Shown here: positions 8,878 to 18,560 of the stretch, one piece after another
Numbering within the stretch: position 1 is the stretch's first letter
How the letters are laid out: each line of letters begins with the position of its first letter
Assembly (NCBI RefSeq): GCF_900110245.1
Contig: NZ_FOCZ01000012.1
Span: 62,001-126,000 of the forward strand
Source: Niastella yeongjuensis
GTDB taxonomy: Bacteria > Bacteroidota > Bacteroidia > Chitinophagales > Chitinophagaceae
DNA length: 64,000 nucleotides
Reading direction: 5' to 3'
Translations under genes and position numbers: made by a program
Notes under the pieces: model-generated
Database searches by the model: none
What the model was told of the DNA's origin: nothing
Seen by the model: only the letters and a program-made list of their open reading frames with translations

Positions 8878-10851
8878 ATGTTACACGTGCATAAACAAGT
8901 AATAACGGCCTGTTTGCTGATTTGTAGTGGATCCCTGTTTGCCCAAACCGCCACACCTGTGCTTGAACAGGAACAATGGAGCAGCCAGTCGGGCATACAA
9001 CCCCTCGATGCTAAATACAACAACGAATCTGCCATAGCGCTTTTTGAAAAAAGACGCATCGAGTACGTGGATGAAAATAAGGACATGGCAGCGTATAAAA
9101 CCTACCATACCCGCGTTCATATAAACGACGATAAAGGCATTGAAAGCTTTAACAAGATCTATTTGCCCGTGGCCAGCAACGACGATATCGTTGACATAAA
9201 AGCGCGTACCGTTTTGCCCGGCGGTAAGATCATTGAGCTGGACAAAAAGAACATCAAGGACATGAAGGAGGACGAGCAACTGTATAAGATCTTTGCCATG
9301 GAAGGGCTGGTAAAGGGTTGCGAGGTAGAGTATTATTACATCTATAAAGCCAACGTTTCCTTTTTTGGCCGGGAGGTAATACAACGCAGTTTTCCGATAC
9401 TGGATTCCAGGATTGAAGTGGTAGGTCCGGACCGCCTGATTTTTGAAGCCAAAGGGTATAACCAGGTAAATGCCGCTGCCGATACCCTCATTGGCAAAAA
9501 GCGTTTTCTTATCGTGCACCAGGAAAACATACCCGGCGCCACCGATGAAAAATATGCGCCCTTTACTGCGAGCCTGAAAAGGGTAGAATACAAATTATCT
9601 TACAACAACAGCAACATAAACGCCAGCCGGCTGTTCACCTGGAACGAACTGGCCAAAAGGATCTATTCTATTTATGGAACGTTCTCAGATAAAGAACTGA
9701 AAAAGGTAGATGGGCTTATCAGCAGCAACAACTGGAAGAACAGTGGCGATGAAGCGGCTATGGTAATCGCAGTGGAACATTTTCTGAAGATGAATATCAG
9801 CACCCGTGATGATATCAATGACGAAAATGCCGAAAGTATTGAATGGATCATCAAAAACAAGCTGGCCACTTATCGCGGTATTGAGCGGTTGTACGGCGCC
9901 ATTTTCAAGCAACTGGGCGTAAACCATGAGTTTGTAATGTGCGGCTCCCGTGACGATTTTTCGGTGGATAAGGCATTTGAGAACTGGAACAATTGCGATA
10001 ACCAGCTGATCTATTTCCCCAAACTGAAGAAGTATATTTCGCCTACGGCTATAGAAATGCGTTACCCGTTGTTCAATCCTTCGTGGATAGGCACCAATGG
10101 TATTTATTGTAAAGGAACGGTGATCGGCAATTTTACTACTGCCATCGCCGATATAAAACCCATTGTGGGCGAAGCGTATACCCAAAGCAGTAACAATATC
10201 GATGCAAAGCTGCAATTGAATAAAACGCTCGATACGCTGATCGTGAAAAGCCGGCAGTCGTACTCCGGGTATTCTGCGGTGTTCTTTCGCGCCAGCTTTA
10301 ACTTCACTTCTGAAGAAAGACAAAAAGAGCTGATGAAGGAGCTGGTGAAATTTGGCACCAGTTCTGAAAAGGTGGTATCTTCCAAAATAGAAAATAAGGA
10401 AATGGAGAATTACCAGGGCAACAAACCTTTCATTCTGGATATGGAAGTAAATGCCAGCGAGCTGGTAGAAAAAGCCGGTAATAAAATCCTGGTGAAGATC
10501 GGCGAGATCATTGGGCCCCAGGTTGAGATGTACCAGGAGAAACCCCGCCAGTTCGATATGGATGTAAATTATCCGCACACGCTCGACAGGACCATCGAGT
10601 TCACCATTCCCGATGGGTATAAAGTAAAGAACCTGAACGACCTTACGATTAGCAAAGTGTACAAAGACAATAATGAACTGGCCATGGGGTTTGAATCTTC
10701 CTATACGCAGGAAGGGAATGTGGTTAAAGTACGTGTGCTGGAACAGTACCGGAAAATACAGTACCCGCTGGCCTGGTACGAAGACTTTAAAAAGATCATC
10801 AACGCATCGGCAGATTTCAATAAAGTGACGCTGGTGCTGGAGGCGAAGTAG
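8878..10851 (+). CDS. DUF3857/transglutaminase-fold protein, catalytic residues lost
   Basis: 657 residues with a signal peptide ending near GSLFAQ. It has the same architecture as its upstream neighbour: N-terminal DUF3857 with the IVDIKARTVLPGGKIIELD segment, then a transglutaminase-like fold at about 290-400. Aligned on the helix ending LGV/AGV and on the DN-(H/Q) strand, the Cys position is Tyr332 (LATYRGIERLYG), the His position is Gln376 (CDNQLIYF) and the Asp position is Ser388 (KKYISPT). All three catalytic positions are therefore substituted, so it is probably a non-catalytic paralogue with a binding or regulatory role (inference). It is the last gene of the three-gene operon starting at 3651. 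Confidence 0.85.
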   Translation: MLHVHKQVITACLLICSGSLFAQTATPVLEQEQWSSQSGIQPLDAKYNNESAIALFEKRRIEYVDENKDMAAYKTYHTRVHINDDKGIESFNKIYLPVASNDDIVDIKARTVLPGGKIIELDKKNIKDMKEDEQLYKIFAMEGLVKGCEVEYYYIYKANVSFFGREVIQRSFPILDSRIEVVGPDRLIFEAKGYNQVNAAADTLIGKKRFLIVHQENIPGATDEKYAPFTASLKRVEYKLSYNNSNINASRLFTWNELAKRIYSIYGTFSDKELKKVDGLISSNNWKNSGDEAAMVIAVEHFLKMNISTRDDINDENAESIEWIIKNKLATYRGIERLYGAIFKQLGVNHEFVMCGSRDDFSVDKAFENWNNCDNQLIYFPKLKKYISPTAIEMRYPLFNPSWIGTNGIYCKGTVIGNFTTAIADIKPIVGEAYTQSSNNIDAKLQLNKTLDTLIVKSRQSYSGYSAVFFRASFNFTSEERQKELMKELVKFGTSSEKVVSSKIENKEMENYQGNKPFILDMEVNASELVEKAGNKILVKIGEIIGPQVEMYQEKPRQFDMDVNYPHTLDRTIEFTIPDGYKVKNLNDLTISKVYKDNNELAMGFESSYTQEGNVVKVRVLEQYRKIQYPLAWYEDFKKIINASADFNKVTLVLEAK

Positions 10852-10889
10852 GTCTGTTTTATTTCTGTAATTTGCAGGAAATGTAAGAT

Positions 10890-11366
10890 ATGAAAAACGT
10901 TCCAACCTTATTCGAATGGGCAGGTGATCAGGAAACCTTTGACATATTATTTAAGAAGTTTTATGATAAAGTATTGCAGGATGAACTGCTGGGTGAAGTG
11001 TTCAGGAATATGTCGCCGGAGCATGTAAAACATGTGTCGCATTTTGTAGCGGAAGTGTTTGGTGGTGAAAAATTGTATTCACGGGAAGGCGGCAGCCATG
11101 CAAAGATGATTGGTAAGCATATTGGTAAAATGCTTACAGAGGAAAAACGCCAGCGCTGGGTGCACCTGTTGATACAAACTGCCGATGAAACAGGGCTTAA
11201 GAGCGATCCCGAATTCCGTTCTGCCTTTGTTGGCTACCTGGAATGGGGCAGCCGCATAGCAGTGATCAATTCCCAGTTAATGGAGAACCCAATGCAAAAA
11301 GCCGAGCCCATGCCCAAATGGGGTTGGGGCGAAACCGGCGGACCGTATGTGCCAGAAAGCGAGTAA
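10890..11366 (+). CDS. Group II truncated haemoglobin
   Basis: 158 residues, the expected length for a 2-on-2 globin. The start TLFEWAGD resembles the A helix of group II trHbs. The proximal haem ligand is most likely His77 in MIGKHIGKMLTEEKRQRW, matching the F-helix followed by the R-RW motif of the family; a Tyr (FYDKV) lies at the B10 region. It is cytoplasmic with no signal peptide, and such proteins bind O2 or NO, typically in oxidative or nitrosative stress defence. It starts 38 nt after the transglutaminase-fold gene and a TAATTTGC box lies in the gap (about 10869), so it may have its own promoter. It converges with the AraC-type gene, the stops being 2 nt apart. Confidence 0.88.
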   Translation: MKNVPTLFEWAGDQETFDILFKKFYDKVLQDELLGEVFRNMSPEHVKHVSHFVAEVFGGEKLYSREGGSHAKMIGKHIGKMLTEEKRQRWVHLLIQTADETGLKSDPEFRSAFVGYLEWGSRIAVINSQLMENPMQKAEPMPKWGWGETGGPYVPESE

Positions 11367-11368
11367 CG

Positions 11369-11731
11369 CTAATTCTTTATTACATCGTTCTCATGGTCTT
11401 TTTTCCACTGAATAGGGGTTAACCCAAATTCATTTTTAAACGCCTTTATTAAAGCGCTCTTGTCTTTAAAGCCGGTATCTACAGCTACGGACTTCAACGG
11501 CCTGTCTTCTAACAATAGAATTTTTACTCTGTTCCAGAGAAAATCACAGCGGTACCTGAAAGCGCCTTTATTGAACAGGTGCTTAAAGCCGGCTTTTAAT
11601 TTCTTTTCCGGAATGTCAACCATTTCTGCCAATATAGGGATAGTGTAATGTTGCTCTATCTTTTCAGTGATAATTTGGGCAGCATTGCGAACCTTTTGCA
11701 GGTCCTTCAGGGAAAGGTGAACTTGATACAT
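11369..11731 (-). CDS. AraC-family HTH regulator, DNA-binding domain only
   Basis: 120 residues comprising little more than the AraC/XylS double helix-turn-helix. The first HTH includes TIPILAEMVDIPEKKLKAGFK, the second LKSVAVDTGFKDKSALIKAFK, and the signature ends FGLTPIQWKK. There is no sensing domain, so it resembles stand-alone MarA/SoxS-size regulators and may be controlled by its own expression. Targets are unknown; the neighbouring haemoglobin and the GNAT-like gene are candidates by position only. Confidence 0.85.
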   Translation of the reverse strand: MYQVHLSLKDLQKVRNAAQIITEKIEQHYTIPILAEMVDIPEKKLKAGFKHLFNKGAFRYRCDFLWNRVKILLLEDRPLKSVAVDTGFKDKSALIKAFKNEFGLTPIQWKKDHENDVIKN

Positions 11732-12100
11732 GGGAAAGGTTTAATTGTTACGCTAATCAGTTTCTTTATTAATCAGGTTTAAAGCGGAGTATTGGACAAT
11801 AATCGTTACTAACGGTTACAAATTACGATGCAGGTGAAATTTAGGGAATATGGTTTGCCCGTTGTTATGAAATCAGAAATAAATTTTGACACATGATCAG
11901 TAACCCCTAACCGATAATTTGCCATTGTATTAATTACTACTGCGGTAATTCTATTGATAATTAAGGGGATGCGGCTATAAATTACTTTGTTGACAAACGC
12001 CAAAATATGTACCTTTATCCAACTTCAAATTATTTTTTTGTTGTAGCCATCTTTCAAAACAACAAAATCCCTGGTAAGAGATAGTGCATCCTGTTCCCTG
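11732..12100. other. 369-nt intergenic region between divergent genes
   Basis: AT-rich spacer between the AraC-type gene (leftward) and the GNAT-like gene (rightward). It should contain both promoters. Boxes close to the Bacteroidota -7 element are present (ATAATTTGCC near 11915 and TTACTTTGTTG near 11983), but none has a convincing -33 TTTG at the usual distance. I see no coding region, hairpin terminator or tandem repeat here. Confidence 0.4.
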
Positions 12101-12640
12101 ATGATTCATTTGGTTAAAACTAAAAGTGTTCAAATGATTCTCCCTGCTATTAAACCTGAAAAGCAGGTTCAGATGGATCTTTCCATCCGTCCTGTTGTTA
12201 TCCCCGACGATGTACGGTGGTTGCAGCGGTGGCTTGGGGTAGATGCAGATTGCCTGATCCCTTTTTATGAAAGCCTGCAGGTAGCCAGCTTTATTCAATC
12301 TGTGGTGGTATGGGAAAACGACCGGCCTGTATTGCAGGTTGATATTTGTGAAGCGCTCTTTGATGACCTGGGAACCGGCGATGGTATTTCGCCCGGCGAC
12401 TACAGCCTGCGTTTATTGCCGGCACCCGATGCGGATTATAATGCCATCAGCCGCGCGTTGCATAACTGTATTGCGTATGTGTTTACAGAAAAGAAAGCAG
12501 GCCGGGTATGGATGCCCCTGCATAACAGCAATACCCTATTGATGACCTGGGTAAAAACTGCCGGGTTTACAGAGACGATCGATATACTTCCCAAACCAGG
12601 CTATGTACTTTATCTGCTGGATAAACCAGCGATCTCTTAA
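12101..12640 (+). CDS. GNAT-like acetyltransferase (weak match)
   Basis: 179 residues. From residue 29 (SIRPVVIPDDVRWLQRW) the chain reads like the RimJ/siderophore-type GNAT fold: an R-V---D---L--W opening, a strand with the VVVWENDRPVLQVDI block, a central YSLRLLPAPDAD segment, a helix ALHNCIAYVFTEKKA and the end VWMPLHNSNTLLMTWVKTAGF, which fits the last GNAT beta-alpha units. The acyl-CoA loop is not clear, so substrate and even activity are uncertain. Later in-frame ATGs exist at 12134 and 12173, and the last would still keep the whole domain. It converges with the response regulator, the stops overlapping by 4 nt. Confidence 0.6.
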   Translation: MIHLVKTKSVQMILPAIKPEKQVQMDLSIRPVVIPDDVRWLQRWLGVDADCLIPFYESLQVASFIQSVVVWENDRPVLQVDICEALFDDLGTGDGISPGDYSLRLLPAPDADYNAISRALHNCIAYVFTEKKAGRVWMPLHNSNTLLMTWVKTAGFTETIDILPKPGYVLYLLDKPAIS

Positions 12641-13272
12641 TCTACCAATCCATTTTCGATGGCCTTCTTTACCAGTCCGGCGGTGTTTTTGGCATCGAGC
12701 TTTTGTAACAGGCTGCTTCGGTGGTTGTCTACCGTATGCAGGCTGATGAACAATTTATCGGCAATCTCCTGGTTCGTAAATTCCTGGGTAATTAGTTGCA
12801 ATACTTCTTTTTCGCGGCGGGTGAGCAGGGTATTTTGTTTTTGATTTTTATTCTTGAACATGTCGTTCACCAGCTGCTGTTGTATGGCGGGGGAAAGAAA
12901 TTGGCCGCCGTTGTAAACCGTTTCAATGGCTTGTACTATGGTGTTGTCGTCGGAGTCTTTGAGCAGGTAACCCTGACAGCCGAGTTGCAGCATTTTTTTC
13001 ACCTGAACGGTTACATCGCTGCTGGTAAGTACGATTATTTTGATAGAAGGGTGTTTTTTGATCAGCTGGCGGGCGAGGTCGGGGCCTTCCAGGTCGGGGA
13101 GGTTCATATCCAGCAGCATTACATCGGGCATGGAAGTAGCTACTTCTTTCAGCATGGCATTACCGGTTGCATAAACCGCTACCACATTGATGTTGGGAAA
13201 ATCATCCAGGATCTTTTTGAGTCCATTGGCTACAATTGGATGATCGTCAGTAATGGCTACTTTAATTGTCAT
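12637..13272 (-). CDS. NarL/FixJ-type response regulator
   Basis: 211 residues. The receiver domain (1-120) shows the acidic pair Asp9/Asp10, phosphoacceptor Asp55 in VMLLDMNLPD, Thr83 and Lys105 in GYLLKDS. A LuxR-type HTH follows at about 145-208 with TRREKEVLQLI and the recognition helix region ADKLFISLHTVDNHRSSLLQKL. It should bind DNA when phosphorylated by the kinase encoded 3 nt upstream. The targets are not shown by the sequence. Confidence 0.95.
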   Translation of the reverse strand: MTIKVAITDDHPIVANGLKKILDDFPNINVVAVYATGNAMLKEVATSMPDVMLLDMNLPDLEGPDLARQLIKKHPSIKIIVLTSSDVTVQVKKMLQLGCQGYLLKDSDDNTIVQAIETVYNGGQFLSPAIQQQLVNDMFKNKNQKQNTLLTRREKEVLQLITQEFTNQEIADKLFISLHTVDNHRSSLLQKLDAKNTAGLVKKAIENGLVD

Positions 13273-13275
13273 TGC

Positions 13276-15327
13276 TCAAAGCTGTTTTGTTTGGTTGGTT
13301 GCTGCCAGGTTCAGTTCAATATACACACTTGTTCCTTCACCTGGTGTACTTACTGTATCTATTTGTCCGTTTAACAATTTTACGCGTTCGCGAATGGTCC
13401 GGAGGCCAATGCCTTCCCCCTGGCTGTCATCTGCCGGCATTCCCCGGCCATTGTCTTCCACTGTAATGCACAGCTGCGATTCATGAAAGACGATCTGAAC
13501 CAGGGCCTGGGTTGCGCCCGCATGCTTCAGCATGTTATGCATCAGCTCCTGAATAATGCGGTAAGCGGTTAATTCCACATCGCCGGGCAACCGCCTTACT
13601 TTTCCCCAGATCTCTGTATTGATCTGCAGGCTGTGTCCTTTGCGCAGGCGTTCGCAAAAAAGCAGCGACGCTTTGGCCAGCCCTTCCTGCAGCAGGATCT
13701 CCGGCATCAGGTTATGGGCGGTTTTTCGCAGATCGGCGGACGCTTCTTCCAGCATTTGCATCAGCTCGGTAAAGTCGTCGTTCGTATGGGCGGTCTTGTA
13801 CTTTCGCACCATCGCGCTTACCCGCGTTCGTATAGCACCCAGGGTACCGCCAATACCGTCGTGCAATTCCCGGGCAATCCGGCTCCGTTCTTTTTCTTCC
13901 CCGTTTACCATGGCCTGCAGACTGGCAATTTGTATTTCCTGCCGCAGGTTGCGGATCTTTTCTGCCTGCAGGGTTTGTTTATGGTAATTGTTCCGGTAAA
14001 TCAATACCCCGATTGCCAAAATTAATATGAAACTTGCCGAAATGGCAATGATCCAGAAATTTTTCGTTTTTAACCGGCTTTCATTCCGTTCAATGGCCAG
14101 TTCCTGCTGGGCCAGTTGTTTGTCTTTATCGCTCAGCCGGTATTTTACTTCCATATCGTACATCATCTCCAGCTTCTGGATCCGCTGCACACTGTCGCGT
14201 AAAAGAGAATACTGTTTGCGATGCTCATTCGCTTTTTTATACTGGCCCAGGGCTTCATAGGCATCGGCCAGGGTTTTGTGCGCATGGTCACTCAGGTGCA
14301 TGATCTGGAAATTGTTTGCTTCAGCCAGCGCCGGTTCGGTAATGGCGATGGCTTTTTTCCAGTCGTGCTGCATGGCGTAGGCTTCGCCCTGAAAAATATT
14401 GGCAAAGATCACATACCGGTTCTCGCTTTGCCTTTGTTCGGGGATCTCGGCCAGGGCTTTTTTATAGTATTGTAAAGCTGCTTCGGGCCGCTTATCGTCC
14501 ATATACGTTAACCCGATGTTGAGCAGGGTGGCAATGGTCATGGAAGGGGAGGCCTTCAGAGCCTGGCCCAGTTGCAGGTGCCGTTCACAGTAGTAGCGGG
14601 CCGAATCGTTCTGGCCAATATTATTATAATAACCGCCTTTGTGAAAATAGATCTTCAACAGCAGCGAACTGTCGTTGGTAGCCTGCGCATTCCGTTCAAT
14701 GTTGTTGATGCGTTGTACTACTTCCCGGATGTACAGGTCGTTATGAATGTCTTCATGGGCGTTGAGCCAGAATTGTAAGATGCTGCACAGCACACCTATT
14801 TGAGCGCGGGGGTTGGTTACCTTGTTGTTCTCCAGTTCGCGCAGGGCAGTATAGCGGTAGTAGGAGCAGGAGTCGTACCGGTTTTGATAATAATAGATCT
14901 CAGACAGGGCCAGGTATACGGAGGCAATTAGCTCGTGGCCCCGGATATCATTAGGGCACCAGTTCAGGGCTTGGCGGGCGTAAAATACCGAGCTTTCTTT
15001 TTGTTCTTTATTATTATAGCAGCGGCTGATGCCAAAAAGGGCTTTGGCCATGCCGTAATTGTATTGATGCAGCTGGCAGGCGCGCATAGCCTGGTTATAT
15101 AGCACCAGGGCGCTGTCGATGACCTGTTCCCGTATCCCATCGGCTTTTTTAATAACCGCGTTTATGGAAGTAGTGTCATTCAGCTGCTGTGTTCCGGTAA
15201 CTATAGTCTGGGGGTTGTTTTCAGAAAAGGCTCCCTGGCTAAGGGCTTTTAATGAAAACAAGGTCATACAGCAAGGCAGCAAGAGCAAGCACACTAATCT
15301 AACCGCAATGCTATTCTTACGCCACAT
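13276..15327 (-). CDS. TPR-sensor histidine kinase (HisKA_3 type)
   Basis: 683 residues: signal peptide or N-terminal membrane segment (about 8-31), a periplasmic TPR-rich region (about 65-385, for example ALQYYKKALAEIPEQ and LADAYEALGQYKKANEH), one transmembrane helix (about 424-443), a coiled-coil linker, and a HisKA_3 dimerisation domain with His489 in RIARELHDGIGG. The HATPase_c domain has Asn598 in QELMHNMLKHA and the G box DNGRGM (625-630). It lies 3 nt upstream of the NarL-type regulator and forms a cognate pair with it. TPR-based sensors of this layout are common in Bacteroidota; the signal is unknown. Confidence 0.94.
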   Translation of the reverse strand: MWRKNSIAVRLVCLLLLPCCMTLFSLKALSQGAFSENNPQTIVTGTQQLNDTTSINAVIKKADGIREQVIDSALVLYNQAMRACQLHQYNYGMAKALFGISRCYNNKEQKESSVFYARQALNWCPNDIRGHELIASVYLALSEIYYYQNRYDSCSYYRYTALRELENNKVTNPRAQIGVLCSILQFWLNAHEDIHNDLYIREVVQRINNIERNAQATNDSSLLLKIYFHKGGYYNNIGQNDSARYYCERHLQLGQALKASPSMTIATLLNIGLTYMDDKRPEAALQYYKKALAEIPEQRQSENRYVIFANIFQGEAYAMQHDWKKAIAITEPALAEANNFQIMHLSDHAHKTLADAYEALGQYKKANEHRKQYSLLRDSVQRIQKLEMMYDMEVKYRLSDKDKQLAQQELAIERNESRLKTKNFWIIAISASFILILAIGVLIYRNNYHKQTLQAEKIRNLRQEIQIASLQAMVNGEEKERSRIARELHDGIGGTLGAIRTRVSAMVRKYKTAHTNDDFTELMQMLEEASADLRKTAHNLMPEILLQEGLAKASLLFCERLRKGHSLQINTEIWGKVRRLPGDVELTAYRIIQELMHNMLKHAGATQALVQIVFHESQLCITVEDNGRGMPADDSQGEGIGLRTIRERVKLLNGQIDTVSTPGEGTSVYIELNLAATNQTKQL

Positions 15328-15554
15328 ACATATACTTTTTTAATGAATGGTGAATTTCACTGGCAGGCAAAGTGTTCAATTACATGGGATAAAGCCAGGT
15401 ACAATTAGCATGGTTTCAGGTAACGGAAAGTTAACACCATTTGGCGGGTTGATGAAATAAAATAGTGCTTTTCCACTATTTTTCTTTTAGGTGTTTTGCT
15501 ATGGTCGCTTTGCGGCGGAGCATAAATAAATTAGCACGTAAAAGCTAACTGATA

Positions 15555-18500
15555 TTGAGAGTCATTTTGACATTTATACTGGCAAGTGCCTGCCTTATGT
15601 CATATGGGCAGAACTTTACCAACAAGGGAAGGGAATTTTGGGTAGGCTACGGCCACAATACACTCTTTTATTCCGGCAACACGCAGGAGATGGTCTTATA
15701 CCTGAGTGCCGAACAAACTGCGAATGTTAAAGTAAGCATTTCCAATACTACCTGGGTAAGGAACTACACCATTGCCCCTGGCCAGGTGGTAGTATCTGAC
15801 CTCATTCCCAAAAGTGGAGCCGAGGATTGTCGCCTCGTTGGGGAAGGGATCTCCCAAAAGAATATTCATATTGAAAGTGATGTGGCCATTGTCGCCTATG
15901 CGCATGTGTATGGCGATTATAGTTCCGGCGCCACCATGCTGTTACCGGTTGAAACGTATGGCTATACTTATGCTTCCTGTAACACAGGTCAGAGTTATGA
16001 TGCTGATAGCCATTCCTGGTTTTATGTGGTAGCAGCAGAAAACAACACCCGGGTGCGGGTGAAGCCATCCCTTGAAACCGCCAGTAATGTACAGCGGAAC
16101 CAGGAGTTTGAAGTAGCCCTGAATAAAGGGGAGATCCTTAATGTAATGGGGGCTACCACCAGTGCCGGAATAGGTAATGATATGTCAGGCACAACTATAC
16201 TTTCTGTTGCCGGGGCCGATGGAAAATGTCATCCTATATCCGTGTTTTCAGGAAGCAGCCGTACCGTGATCTGTCCTTCCGGTGCAGGACTTCCGAGCGG
16301 TGATTTTATCATGCAGCAGATCTTTCCGGCCACAGCCTGGGGTGCGCGTTACCTCGCTGGCATTACCGCTAATACTGATAATATCAATATCCCTGGTGTA
16401 AACCGTTTCCGGGTATATGTGCGCGATAAACTCACGAATGTATACGCAAATGGCACGAAGCTGAACAGTATGGACCAGTATGGTTACTTTTATGATTTCG
16501 ACGCAAATACACCGCAATATATTACCGCCGATAAACCAATTATGGTGGCCCAGCTGATCGTTTCGCAGGAAGGTTGTAACACCAGCGCTTCCAGTTACAA
16601 CGATCCGGAGATGATCTATTTAAGTCCCATGGAACAGGCCATAAACAATGTTTCATTCTACAGCGCCGAAAAAGAACATATTCAGGCAAATTATGTAATG
16701 CTTACCATTCACGAGAATGGAATAAGCTCGCTGTCGATAGATGGCAGCATTCCCGGGCCGCTTACGTCTACTGACCTTACTCTCGATTGTCCCGGTTTGC
16801 CCGGTTATAAAGTAGTAGTGAGAAGATTCCCGGCAACAGGGATGCAGCATACGGTACGCAGTGATTCGGCTTTCAATGCCATTGCCTATGGTTTGGGCGA
16901 TCATGAAAGCTACGGATATAATGCGGGCAGCTATGTAAACAACCTTACTTATATCGCCGAAATTAAAAACGACAGCAGTTCCACGCCGAATACCTATACC
17001 TGTCCTCAAACGCCTTTTTCCATTACCATTAAAACATTGTATACCGCAACCGGAATTATCTGGGGGTACGGAACACTGCCGGGTTTTAGCCCCAATGGTA
17101 ATATCAATTACTCAAACCCGGTGCCGGACGGCACGGAAGTGATCAATGGAAAAACGTACAATGTTTATAAACAACCGTTACCGGCCCTGGCGCCGTCAAC
17201 CGGTACTTATTATGTGCCGGTAACCATTGTATCGCCTTCTATTGATAATTGCACCAATAGTGAAAAGCTGGTCATAGAAGTAAAAGTATTACCCGGGCCA
17301 ACAGCCGATTTTACATTCGTACCGGATTGCGCTACCAAAACCACTTCCTTTACGGCCAGTTCATCTGATCCATTGATCGATAAATGGCGCTGGGAGTTTG
17401 GTGATAAAACGCTTGATAATGTAATGAAGCCCGATAAAGTATACGTGGCCGGCGGCCCTTATACCGTAAACATGTATGCTTTCAGAAGCAGCGATGGTTG
17501 TGCAGGCATGGCCACAAAAACGGTGAACATACCGGGTATGCCTAAAGTGGCGTTTGACCAGCCTGCAGTAGTTTGTATGCCCAATGGCACTTCAAATTTT
17601 GTAAACAAAACCACCGTGCCGGGTGTGTTTACCGGTACTTTACAATATGCATGGGACTTTGGCGATGGTGGAAACGCTGCTGATAAGAGCCCCACGCATT
17701 ATTATGCAGCGCGCGGTTCGTATCCGGTGAAGCTGACCGTTACAACCGATCAGGGTTGTTCAGACTTCATTACCACTACAGTTTCGGCTTTTGCCGACAG
17801 GCCTGTTGCCGGTATTGGAATAACCAATACCGAACAATGTGCCGGAACCGCTTTCTCCTTTTCTGATAAAAGTATCTACCCGGGTACTGCAACCGGGGCC
17901 CAATATAAATGGACCTTTGGAGATATCACTTCCGGAACAGCCGCTAATCCTGCAAAAACCTATAAACAACCCGGAACCTATACGGTAACGATGGCGGTAA
18001 TCAGCAGCGAAGGTTGTATTTCCGATACGGCTTCCACTGTGGTAAAGGTATATCCGGTACCTGTGGTAGATGCCGGGCCGGATATGATCACAGAACCTGG
18101 AAAGCCGGTACTGTTACAGGCTACGGTTACACCGGCTACTGCTGCTATTTCCTGGTCGCCCGCAACGAATTTATCGGGCGCCGGCCAGTTGCAGCCAATG
18201 GCATCACCACTTGAAACTACCCGGTATTACATTACTGCCACCGGAGATAAGGGGTGTAAGGGCACCGACAGCATGTTGTTAAAAGTGTTCAAGGAATTGA
18301 AAGTGCCCAATGCCTTTACGCCAAACGGCGATGGCAAGAACGATACCTGGCGTATTCCGGGACTTGAAGATTACAAAAATGCAACGGTACAGGTATTTAA
18401 CCGCTGGGGCCAGATCGTGTTTAAAAGCACAGGATACAGCAATCCCTGGCGCGGCGATATAAATGGCACGCCCTTACCAACCGGCGCCTATTATTATGTT

Positions 18501-18560
18501 ATTCAGCCTAAAGAGGGTGGGTATGGGACTATATCGGGAAGTGTGCTGATTGTGAGATAG
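15555..18560 (+). CDS. T9SS cargo adhesin: IgGFc-binding-like N-terminus, PKD domains, CHU_C
   Basis: 1001 residues. The start is TTG at 15555, because an in-frame stop lies at 15546-15548 and the TTG gives a proper signal peptide (MRVILTFILASACLMSYGQ). The N-terminal about 440 residues resemble the IgGFc-binding N-terminal domain (GREFWVGYGHN, VVVSDLIP, DVAIVAYAHVYG, ATMLLPVETYG). Three PKD-type domains follow at about 580-830, with W-FGD motifs such as WRWEFGD, YAWDFGDGG and YKWTFGD, then an Ig-like domain and the CHU_C type B T9SS signal from VPNAFTPNGDGKNDTWRI to the end. It is exported to the surface, and two residues from the PKD family give no ligand clue. It heads the plus-strand T9SS cassette. 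Confidence 0.88.
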   Translation: MRVILTFILASACLMSYGQNFTNKGREFWVGYGHNTLFYSGNTQEMVLYLSAEQTANVKVSISNTTWVRNYTIAPGQVVVSDLIPKSGAEDCRLVGEGISQKNIHIESDVAIVAYAHVYGDYSSGATMLLPVETYGYTYASCNTGQSYDADSHSWFYVVAAENNTRVRVKPSLETASNVQRNQEFEVALNKGEILNVMGATTSAGIGNDMSGTTILSVAGADGKCHPISVFSGSSRTVICPSGAGLPSGDFIMQQIFPATAWGARYLAGITANTDNINIPGVNRFRVYVRDKLTNVYANGTKLNSMDQYGYFYDFDANTPQYITADKPIMVAQLIVSQEGCNTSASSYNDPEMIYLSPMEQAINNVSFYSAEKEHIQANYVMLTIHENGISSLSIDGSIPGPLTSTDLTLDCPGLPGYKVVVRRFPATGMQHTVRSDSAFNAIAYGLGDHESYGYNAGSYVNNLTYIAEIKNDSSSTPNTYTCPQTPFSITIKTLYTATGIIWGYGTLPGFSPNGNINYSNPVPDGTEVINGKTYNVYKQPLPALAPSTGTYYVPVTIVSPSIDNCTNSEKLVIEVKVLPGPTADFTFVPDCATKTTSFTASSSDPLIDKWRWEFGDKTLDNVMKPDKVYVAGGPYTVNMYAFRSSDGCAGMATKTVNIPGMPKVAFDQPAVVCMPNGTSNFVNKTTVPGVFTGTLQYAWDFGDGGNAADKSPTHYYAARGSYPVKLTVTTDQGCSDFITTTVSAFADRPVAGIGITNTEQCAGTAFSFSDKSIYPGTATGAQYKWTFGDITSGTAANPAKTYKQPGTYTVTMAVISSEGCISDTASTVVKVYPVPVVDAGPDMITEPGKPVLLQATVTPATAAISWSPATNLSGAGQLQPMASPLETTRYYITATGDKGCKGTDSMLLKVFKELKVPNAFTPNGDGKNDTWRIPGLEDYKNATVQVFNRWGQIVFKSTGYSNPWRGDINGTPLPTGAYYYVIQPKEGGYGTISGSVLIVR

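Noticed and set aside
9685-10905. Long (406-codon) open frame on the minus strand inside the second DUF3857 gene
   Set aside because: It lies wholly opposite a well-supported gene, its composition (Leu/Phe/His-rich, few repeats of known motif) fits a shadow frame and it lacks any recognisable motif or start context.
12796-13374. 192-codon open frame on the plus strand across the response-regulator gene
   Set aside because: Opposite to a regulator with complete receiver and HTH motifs; no family resemblance.
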